A stretch of 5,137 nucleotides of DNA from assembly GCA_022707725.1 (NCBI GenBank), contig JAKJAB010000178.1, positions 1 to 5,137 of the forward strand, read 5' to 3'. Made by a program: the position numbers and the translations under genes. The notes under the pieces were generated by a model, which had not been told where the DNA came from, searched no databases, and worked only from the letters and a program-made list of their open reading frames with translations. Below are positions 1-4,689 of the stretch, piece after piece (within the stretch, counting starts at the first letter, position 1; each line of letters opens with the position of its first letter). The DNA comes from Chloroflexota bacterium (GTDB lineage: Bacteria; Chloroflexota; Anaerolineae; B4-G1; SLSP01).

Positions 1-627
1 CCATAGAAAACCCCGGAATAAGGGTTCCTCTGTTACAGCGGCATAGCTAAGCTGATAGATAAAGATAGGCAGGATTGGTAAAAGCTCATTGAACAAGAGC
101 GGTTTATAATTCTGAAAACTGGGGTCGAGCTGCAATGACATCGGATAGCCTAGCAAAAGAGCCTTTCCGACGCCAACCAGGGTACCTATGCCAAACCACC
201 GCCAACTTGTCCTTTGAATTTTGAGCAACTCAGGGCGCTTTTTGCGGATGACGAAAAAGAGCGCCGCCGCGCCGCCCCAGATCACCAGGCTCGGGAATCT
301 GGGAAACGCGAGAATGTGGTCATTTTGGATGGTGATCCAAAGGAAGCTCAGGTAAAGTGTCTGAATTGGCTTAAGAAGAATGATGATCACGATACTCAAG
401 GCATCTATGTGAAACAGCGCCAGCCTGTCTCGCTCCCACCAAATAAGGCAAAGCGTCAAAACGTAGGTGCAAAGTTCGAACAGAGGGTCTAGCCAGGGAA
501 TCGGAGCGATGTATTCGACTCCGGTCATCAAGAGCAGCCGCAAAATCAGCAGCCCGGCGAGCATCGCCCAGGAAATGTTCTCGTGGATTTTATTACTCGG
601 TGTATACAGCTTTGTTTGTGGTTCCAT
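1..627 (-). CDS. CPBP family intramembrane glutamic protease (partial, C-terminus beyond left edge)
   Basis: Reading leftward from an ATG at 625-627, 209 codons are open to the window edge with no stop. The start is well supported: AGGAGG lies at 635-640, 7 bases upstream. The product is very hydrophobic, with probable membrane segments near residues 18-35, 50-64, 74-96, 112-127, 141-159 and 182-198. The last visible residues contain E200-E201-P-L-F-R205 followed by GF, the EExxxR first motif of the CPBP (ABI/CAAX protease 2) family, in which these glutamates are catalytic. The later conserved His motifs would lie outside the window, so activity cannot be judged. Family members cleave membrane or prenylated proteins, and many bacterial ones have unknown substrates. 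The gene follows the 94-codon gene by 33 bp on the same strand, so it is probably the distal gene of the envelope cluster. Its base composition is more AT-rich than that of its neighbours. The family call is good; the substrate is unknown. Confidence 0.85.
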   Translation of the reverse strand, partial: MEPQTKLYTPSNKIHENISWAMLAGLLILRLLLMTGVEYIAPIPWLDPLFELCTYVLTLCLIWWERDRLALFHIDALSIVIIILLKPIQTLYLSFLWITIQNDHILAFPRFPSLVIWGGAAALFFVIRKKRPELLKIQRTSWRWFGIGTLVGVGKALLLGYPMSLQLDPSFQNYKPLLFNELLPILPIFIYQLSYAAVTEEPLFRGFLW

Positions 628-634
628 AGCATTA

Positions 635-640
635 CCTCCT
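635..640 (-). promoter_or_regulatory. Strong Shine-Dalgarno of the CPBP protease gene
   Basis: On the minus strand AGGAGG is followed by TAATGCT (7 bases) and then ATG at 627. This near-perfect anti-16S match fixes the start of the truncated protease gene and confirms that the open frame is translated. Confidence 0.8.
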
Positions 641-660
641 CGCAACACGTCACTTCAACC

Positions 661-945
661 TCAATAAACTGTGCGGAGCATCTTCACCACTCGACCTTCA
701 CTATCCAGCATAAATTGCCGCACCAGGTAGTTCTCACTGGAGGGCGACCAGGAATACCGCAACCATTCTCCCCACGTTTCCGTTCCTTCAAGGCCAACGG
801 AATGGACAAACAGCGGTTCTCCCAGCAGTGCGATGACTTCCCCTCTGGAATCGCCAATCCTGACAGAGCGGAACACCGCATCTATCTTCTCTGCTGTTTC
901 TCGCCCAATTGTCATCATAAGCAATTCGCTTTTGTATGCGTTCAA
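661..945 (-). CDS. Small protein with BamE/SmpA-like signature
   Basis: A 94-codon frame with a TGA stop at 661-663. The first possible start is a TTG at 943-945, two codons after an in-frame stop; ATG codons at residues 10 and 11 (916-918, 913-915) are alternatives, and no start has a convincing ribosome binding site. The middle of the protein (residues 28-44) reads like the BamE/SmpA/OmlA-type beta-lactamase-inhibitor fold: a Val-Arg-Ile-Gly-Asp-Ser-Arg turn, then a helix ending in LLGEP. It is followed by a Trp/Tyr-rich strand (W58, W61, W66) and a strand with LDSEGRVV (80-87). There is no signal peptide or lipobox, so it is probably not an outer-membrane lipoprotein; a cytosolic or membrane-associated adaptor is possible. 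It lies between the lectin gene (51 bp upstream) and the CPBP protease gene (33 bp downstream), on the same strand. The fold assignment is from pattern recognition only and its role is unknown. Confidence 0.65.
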   Translation of the reverse strand: MNAYKSELLMMTIGRETAEKIDAVFRSVRIGDSRGEVIALLGEPLFVHSVGLEGTETWGEWLRYSWSPSSENYLVRQFMLDSEGRVVKMLRTVY

Positions 946-984
946 CCCTCAACCTGTGGCAATCAACAAAGAAACTCAAAACAC

Positions 985-998
985 GAAAGCTGAAGGCT
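985..998. repeat. Two-copy heptamer repeat over the lectin gene stop
   Basis: On the plus strand GAAAGCT (985-991) is followed directly by GAAGGCT (992-998), two 7-base units differing at one base. The second unit covers two of the three bases of the lectin-domain gene's stop codon (997-999, TAG on the minus strand). Two copies alone are weak evidence; the entry gains weight from the similar arrays at 1482-1555 and 4691-4711. Confidence 0.4.
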
Positions 999-1464
999 AC
1001 CTATCGGGCGTCGGCGATGTAACCGAGACCTCCACCGTAACGTAGCCGTCGTTGTCGCTGAGAATGTCGTCGTTGATGCGCAGATACAACAAACCGGCGC
1101 GGTCCGCGTAGAAAGTTCCACCGCGTCCCACAATGAACAGCGCGCCATCCGCGCCAATCCGCCCTAGCAACACCCCACCAGCGACACCGCTAACCGGATA
1201 GTAGCTCGGAGCAGGGTAGCGACGATGTCCTTCGGGGCCGTGGTACTCGCCCGGCGTGTAAAGCCACGTCCCCTGAGCGCGCAAACGGATGAGATCGCCC
1301 TGGTTGACCTGCACACCGACGCTTTGCCAATCACGGTAAGCGTAGATGCGCGGCTGCGCCAGATCGCTGTGGGACGTGGGACCAAGGCCGCGCCGCGCCA
1401 CCTCGATCCCCGCACCGATCAGCACGATCACCGCCAGAAACACAAGGATCCATGCACGTTTCAT
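997..1464 (-). CDS. Membrane-anchored LecA (PA-IL)-like lectin-domain protein
   Basis: This 155-residue protein starts at an ATG (1462-1464) preceded by AAAAGGAG with 6 bases of spacing. Residues 4-19 form one hydrophobic N-terminal segment after a Lys-Arg pair, without a cysteine lipobox, so it is an uncleaved anchor or signal peptide that places the rest outside the cytoplasm. Residues 45-148 resemble the PA-IL/LecA galactose-lectin fold. There is a GDLIRLRAQG strand pair, Y69 at the place of LecA's Ca2+ ligand Tyr36, a GPEG turn (76-79), and a C-terminal N131-D132 ... D137-N138-D139-G140 that matches LecA's NDV...NNSG calcium loop with two residues fewer. LecA His50, a sugar contact, corresponds to Y83, so specificity may differ or sugar binding may be lost. 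These comparisons rest on my memory of LecA. The gene follows the SPFH gene after 87 bp that hold a large inverted repeat. Domain call fairly sure; ligand unknown. Confidence 0.82.
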   Translation of the reverse strand: MKRAWILVFLAVIVLIGAGIEVARRGLGPTSHSDLAQPRIYAYRDWQSVGVQVNQGDLIRLRAQGTWLYTPGEYHGPEGHRRYPAPSYYPVSGVAGGVLLGRIGADGALFIVGRGGTFYADRAGLLYLRINDDILSDNDGYVTVEVSVTSPTPDR

Positions 1465-1481
1465 AGCAAGCTCCTTTTACG

Positions 1482-1555
1482 GTAGACGGTAGTCGGCAGA
1501 CGGTAGACGGGGGGGAATTGACTTCCCCGTCTACTGTCTACCGTCTACTGTCTAC
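1482..1555. repeat. Inverted repeat built from tandem heptamers (large hairpin)
   Basis: The left arm is four 7-base units: GTAGACG, GTAGTCG, GCAGACG, GTAGACG (1482-1509). The right arm (1528-1555), read on the minus strand, is GTAGACA, GTAGACG, GTAGACA, GTAGACG. The arms pair over about 31 positions (1482-1512 with 1525-1555) with only four non-Watson-Crick positions, two of which could be G-U in RNA on one strand, closed by a loop of about 12 bases. The right arm contains the TAG stop (1552-1554) of the SPFH gene, and the left foot ends a few bases before the lectin gene's ribosome binding site. No T-tract follows on either strand, so it is not a classical intrinsic terminator. It may shape mRNA stability or downstream translation, or be a dispersed extragenic palindrome. 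Confidence 0.85.
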
Positions 1556-2514
1556 TCCCCAGACGTCCGCAGTTCGACGACGGGCACAGTGTCGCCGGAT
1601 CCGCCGCTGATGATCCATTTGCTGTTGTCTTTCAACTGCTGCGCGATGAGCAATTGGATATACTGCTCGCCCAATTTGCCCTTGCCTTGCAACGCCGCCA
1701 GGATCGCCTGCATCGCATCGCGCTCGGCGGCGGAGGTGAGGGTGATACGCTGTGCGTCGGCTTCGGCCAGCGCGGTAATCTCGTAGGCGCTGCCTTCGGC
1801 ATGCTTCTGCGCGGCGTAGAAGTCGGCGTCCGCCAGCGTGCGACGCTGCGCGGCCTCAGCCTGGGCCTGCTCTTGCCGCTGCACAGCGACCATGCGATCC
1901 TTGATCGCCGTCACGACCTCCTCCGGCGGGGACGCGCCCTGAATTTGCACCGTCATAAACTCCACGCCATACTGCGCCTCTTTCTCCCGCAGCGCCGCCA
2001 TCACCTCGGTGTTCATCTCCGCGCGGCTGTGCATCACCTCGGTCATGTCCTTTGTGTTGACGACGTCCCGCAGCTTGCCCTGGACGAACTCGAAGATGAT
2101 ACGCTCGGGGTCATCCACCTCCAAAGCGAAGCGTCGCGGATCGCTGACGCGATAGGTGTACTGCAACGAGACGTCCATCGTCACATCATCGGACGTCATC
2201 GCCGGAACTTCCTCCACGTAGCCCAGCCGCTCGTTCACCTTGACGATGATGACCGTATCCACCAGCGGGATCTGGATATGCCAGCCGGGTTCGTCTACCG
2301 AGACAAAACGCCCGCCCCGCAGGTGCAGCCCGCGCTCGTAAGCGTGGATTTTATACACGGCGGAACGTCCAACCACCACCAGCACTACCAACACCACCAC
2401 CGCCGCCAAGACAATCGTCGCCAGCCTGAACAGCCGGTCGATCACCCCCACCGCCGTCTGGGAGGATTGGCGCACCGATCGATTGCCTTCAGGAGAAATC
2501 ATCGTTTGTGTCAT
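1552..2514 (-). CDS. SPFH/band-7 (prohibitin/stomatin-like) membrane protein
   Basis: The preferred start is the ATG at 2512-2514 (320 residues), because GGAGG lies 5 bases upstream. An in-frame ATG at 2524-2526 adds four residues but overlaps that same ribosome binding site and has none of its own. Residues 1-28 are polar, 29-49 form a single strongly hydrophobic membrane segment, and residues 50-200 form the SPFH/band-7 domain, with the typical HLRGGRF...EPGWHIQIPLVD turn and a TSDDVTMDVSLQYTYRV strand. Residues 200-275 are Ala/Gln/Glu-rich with many charged residues, a likely coiled coil for oligomerisation. The tail, beginning KWIISGG, resembles the C-terminus of many band-7 proteins. Such proteins form large ring or cage assemblies at the membrane and often partner proteases such as FtsH. 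No NfeD-like partner is visible here, but a membrane protease of another family lies downstream. It is the first gene of the leftward cluster, and its stop codon lies in the adjoining heptamer repeat. Confidence 0.92.
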   Translation of the reverse strand: MTQTMISPEGNRSVRQSSQTAVGVIDRLFRLATIVLAAVVVLVVLVVVGRSAVYKIHAYERGLHLRGGRFVSVDEPGWHIQIPLVDTVIIVKVNERLGYVEEVPAMTSDDVTMDVSLQYTYRVSDPRRFALEVDDPERIIFEFVQGKLRDVVNTKDMTEVMHSRAEMNTEVMAALREKEAQYGVEFMTVQIQGASPPEEVVTAIKDRMVAVQRQEQAQAEAAQRRTLADADFYAAQKHAEGSAYEITALAEADAQRITLTSAAERDAMQAILAALQGKGKLGEQYIQLLIAQQLKDNSKWIISGGSGDTVPVVELRTSGE

Positions 2515-2519
2515 CTTAA

Positions 2520-2524
2520 CCTCC
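2520..2524 (-). promoter_or_regulatory. Shine-Dalgarno that decides the SPFH gene start
   Basis: GGAGG on the minus strand lies 5 bases before the ATG at 2514. The upstream ATG at 2526 shares its G with this motif (ATGGAGG) and has no purine-rich stretch of its own, so the shorter protein is preferred. Confidence 0.65.
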
Positions 2525-2595
2525 ATCGTCTAATGGTCAAATGGGGCAAGCGCCCACTTATACCCCCAGTCTAGCAGAAATGACGCCCGCCTGCT

Positions 2596-2613
2596 ACTGT
2601 AGAAACCTACAGT
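2596..2613. promoter_or_regulatory. Perfect inverted repeat, candidate operator
   Basis: ACTGTAG (2596-2602), a 4-base spacer AAAC, and CTACAGT (2607-2613) form a perfect 7-bp dyad. It ends 2 bases before the -35-like hexamer of the candidate rightward promoter, in the divergent region, where a repressor or activator dimer could act. The TACAG/CTGTA core loosely recalls winged-helix repressor sites (BlaI/CopY type), but no such regulator is encoded in the window. The dyad is plain in the sequence; the operator role is inferred. Confidence 0.45.
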
Positions 2614-2615
2614 TC

Positions 2616-2643
2616 TTGTACATCTCGGAAACACATGTAGAAT
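2616..2643 (+). promoter_or_regulatory. Candidate sigma-70-like promoter for the PHP-MscS pair
   Basis: TTGTAC (2616-2621) and TAGAAT (2638-2643, five of six bases of TATAAT) are separated by 16 bp. Transcription would start near 2650 and leave a leader of about 115 bases before the PHP start. The -35 is poor (TTG only), so this is a tentative call supported mainly by the -10 and by its place beside the 2596-2613 dyad. Confidence 0.35.
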
Positions 2644-2763
2644 TCATTGGGACGGCATTTTGTGCCTAAAGGCGCGGGTTAAAGGAAAATGGCTTTGGCC
2701 GCCGATCCAGGCGCATCAGGGCTGAAGCGTCAATTTTCGGAATAACTTGAAGGAGAAACGCTA

Positions 2764-3606
2764 GTGCGTACAGACCTGCACATCCACACCACGGCTTCCG
2801 ACGGCTGTTGGACACCGGAGCGCGTTGTCGAAGGCGTCCGGGCCACGGGAATTGGCCTTTTTGCCATAGCCGACCACGATACAACGGCAAACGTCTACAC
2901 GACAGAAATACTGGCACGCGCGGCGGGACTCGCCTTCCTGCGCGGCGTCGAAGTATCGACAATGGTCCGGGATTACGGCCCCAAAGAACTGACACTCCAT
3001 ATCCTGGGCTACGGCATCGATCCCGAAAACCAGACGTTGCAAAGTGTGATCAGGCGAAACGACAGGCTGCTCAAAGAGAGCGACGACGCCCACATCCAGG
3101 ACATAATTAAGTTAGGGTACGATATCGACCTTGATGACTACGCGAATTACGAGCACGACCGCACACGCGGTGGGTGGCGTGCGCTCAATTACATCATCGA
3201 TCAGGGCATCTGCGCAGACGTGCGAGAGTTCTTCCGTGTGCTATGGCCCAAGATGACACACCGCTGGCACGATTTCGCGCATCCCACCGAGGCCATCGCG
3301 GCGATTCGGGCGGCAGGCGGCGTTCCCATTCTCGCACATCCCGGCGCGAGCTTCCAGCGCAATGGATGTACCGAAGAGGATCTGAACGCGGTACTGGACT
3401 ACGGCATCGGCGGCGTCGAATGCTACTCCTACGCCCACGATGACGCGATGACGGCACAATGCATCGAGTGGTGCCAGCGCCACAACCTGCTCATCACCGG
3501 CGGCTCCGATTACCACGGTGGTTTTGCCGGGCGCGCGTTAGGCGTACCGGTAGTAGACTCAGCCTATCTGCGCCTGGGGAAACTCGAAGCGCTTATAACG
3601 ACCTGA
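2764..3606 (+). CDS. PHP-domain metal-dependent phosphoesterase
   Basis: The 280-residue protein starts at GTG 2764, with AAGGAG at 2750-2755 (8-base spacing), and ends at TGA 3604-3606. The PHP motifs appear in order: D4-L-H6-I-H8 with S12-D13-G, A36-D37-H38-D39, G61-V-E63-V-S, H79-I-L-G-Y, A191-H192-P-G, G217-V-E219-C-Y, and G247-S-D249-Y-H251. These provide a full set of metal ligands for the multinuclear site, and the length suits the stand-alone COG0613-type family that includes YciV/RNase AM (5'-3' exonuclease) and 3',5'-nucleotide bisphosphatases. Between the two halves of the barrel, residues 65-190 form the usual inserted helical region. There it reads RGGWRALNYI (135-144) where, from memory, the YciV/TrpH group has a GRPH-type motif, so it may be a sister subgroup with another substrate. 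It is a cytosolic enzyme, 15 bp upstream of the MscS gene. Family sure; phosphoester substrate not. Confidence 0.9.
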   Translation: MRTDLHIHTTASDGCWTPERVVEGVRATGIGLFAIADHDTTANVYTTEILARAAGLAFLRGVEVSTMVRDYGPKELTLHILGYGIDPENQTLQSVIRRNDRLLKESDDAHIQDIIKLGYDIDLDDYANYEHDRTRGGWRALNYIIDQGICADVREFFRVLWPKMTHRWHDFAHPTEAIAAIRAAGGVPILAHPGASFQRNGCTEEDLNAVLDYGIGGVECYSYAHDDAMTAQCIEWCQRHNLLITGGSDYHGGFAGRALGVPVVDSAYLRLGKLEALITT

Positions 3607-3621
3607 AGATATGAGGCATCT

Positions 3622-4686
3622 ATGAGTTTGGTAAATTTACTATACCTGGTGATTCTCGATAATACCGTTCTCAACTGGATCATCGCCCTGGGCGCAGCAG
3701 GCCTGACCGTCCTGGTGATCCGGGTCATTCGCTATGCTTTATCGCGTTGGCTGAACAAGCACTACGCTAAAGCCAGAAGTCTCCTGGATGATTTTCTTTA
3801 CAAAATCACACAGCGGACCTGGGCGTTTCTCTGCATAGCCGCAGCAATCTTGACGATTTTGGCGATCCTGGAAACCAAGCCGGCTTTTAGCCCTACGGCG
3901 CGCGCCATTGCGCTGCTGCTAGGATTGGTACAAGTTGCGGTGTGGGGCAGCAGTATCATTGACTTGTACGCTCGTCACCGGATCAAAGTGGAAGTCGCCG
4001 CAAACCCGAGCATCGCCACCGCGCTGAACGCCGCCGGCATCATCAGCAAAGTGCTCCTGTGGACGGTATTGTTGTTGCTCGGATTGGACAATATCCCGAA
4101 CGTGGAGATCAACACGCTCGTCGCCAGCCTCGGCATTGGCAGCATTGCGGTGGCGGTTGCCGTGCAGAACATCCTGGGCGATCTGTTTGCCGCGCTGGCA
4201 ATTACATTCGATAAACCCTTCGAGATCGGGGATTTCATCAACGTCGGCGAGACCAGCGGTGCCGTAGAAAACATCGGCATCAAGAGCACACGGCTCCGCA
4301 GTCCCACTGGAGAGCAGCTTGTGCTCTCCAACTCCGACCTGCTCAAAAGCCGCATCCGCAACTTCGAACGGATGACGCGGCGTCGCAGTGCTTTTACCGT
4401 GGGCGTCGCCGTGGATACGCCCTACGAGAAGTTGAAGCAGATTCCCGATATGCTACGCGAAATCGTCGCCGCGCAGCCCCAAGTGAAGTTCGATCGCGCC
4501 CACTTCACGACGTTTGGGGACTACACGCTCAACTTCGAGGTGGTTTACTTCTTGCCCGTACCTGACTTCACACTGTTCCTGGATACACAACAAGCCATCA
4601 ACCTGGAAATCCATCGCCGCTTCGAGGAAGAGGGGATCGGAATGCCCTACCCCACGCAAGCCGTTATCGTGAAGCGTGATGCATAA
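3622..4686 (+). CDS. MscS-family small-conductance mechanosensitive channel
   Basis: The 354-residue protein starts at ATG 3622, with GAGG at 3613-3616 (5-base spacing), and ends at TAA 4684-4686. Probable membrane helices lie near 16-38, 66-84, 93-115 and 136-154, followed by the pore-lining helix at 164-193, where alternating small residues (SLGIGSIAVAVAVQNILG) match MscS TM3. The beta domain (195-250) carries FDKPFEIGDFI, the VENIGIKSTRLRS turn, and the LVLSNSDLLKSRIRNFER strand. The C-terminal alpha/beta domain ends in IGMPYPTQ (339-346), the usual close of the family. It is longer than E. coli MscS (286 residues) because of two extra N-terminal helices, as in many YbdG/YnaI-like or Chloroflexota-type homologues. 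The role is to release solutes on hypo-osmotic shock from the inner membrane. It shares a transcript, most likely, with the PHP gene 15 bp upstream. It ends 3 bp from the convergent regulator gene. Confidence 0.93.
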   Translation: MSLVNLLYLVILDNTVLNWIIALGAAGLTVLVIRVIRYALSRWLNKHYAKARSLLDDFLYKITQRTWAFLCIAAAILTILAILETKPAFSPTARAIALLLGLVQVAVWGSSIIDLYARHRIKVEVAANPSIATALNAAGIISKVLLWTVLLLLGLDNIPNVEINTLVASLGIGSIAVAVAVQNILGDLFAALAITFDKPFEIGDFINVGETSGAVENIGIKSTRLRSPTGEQLVLSNSDLLKSRIRNFERMTRRRSAFTVGVAVDTPYEKLKQIPDMLREIVAAQPQVKFDRAHFTTFGDYTLNFEVVYFLPVPDFTLFLDTQQAINLEIHRRFEEEGIGMPYPTQAVIVKRDA

Positions 4687-4689
4687 CGC

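Larger units (their letters stand above)
2527..2763. other. Divergent intergenic region
   Basis: This stretch separates the leftward envelope cluster from the rightward PHP/MscS pair and should hold promoters for both. Besides the dyad and promoter listed separately, it contains two weaker inverted repeats: GGGC/GCCC at 2544-2555, and TAGCAG (2572-2577) with CTGCTA (2591-2596). TATAAG read leftward at 2562-2557 could be a -10 element for the SPFH cluster, but no good -35 was seen behind it. A short frame, ATG 2689 to TAA 2745 (18 codons), ends just before the PHP ribosome binding site. No RNA gene or known riboswitch class was recognised. Confidence 0.6.

Noticed and set aside
583..993. Plus-strand open frame of 136 codons
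   Set aside because: It overlaps the small BamE-like gene and the CPBP start on the other strand, has a Ser/His/Gln/Cys-rich composition without any motif, and has no convincing ribosome binding site.
1482..1555. CRISPR array or intrinsic terminator
   Set aside because: Units are only 7 bp with no spacers, so it is not CRISPR. No T-tract follows the hairpin on either strand, so it is not a standard terminator.
1654..2574. Plus-strand open frame of 306 codons
   Set aside because: It lies antisense to the SPFH gene, is rich in His, Arg and Leu with no recognisable domain, and is explained as the shadow of a GC-rich coding strand.
2644..2763. Riboswitch or structured leader RNA before the PHP gene
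   Set aside because: Only small hairpins such as GGCA/TGCC near 2654-2666 were found, and no conserved riboswitch core was recognised.
2666..3093. Minus-strand frames antisense to the 5' part of the PHP gene
   Set aside because: The composition is Arg/Pro/Cys-rich and no family is recognised, while the PHP motifs on the plus strand account for this DNA.
3975..4361. Minus-strand frame of 128 codons within the MscS gene
   Set aside because: It is antisense to the pore and beta domain of a clear MscS protein, and its sequence is low-complexity Ser/Leu/Ala/Met without motifs.
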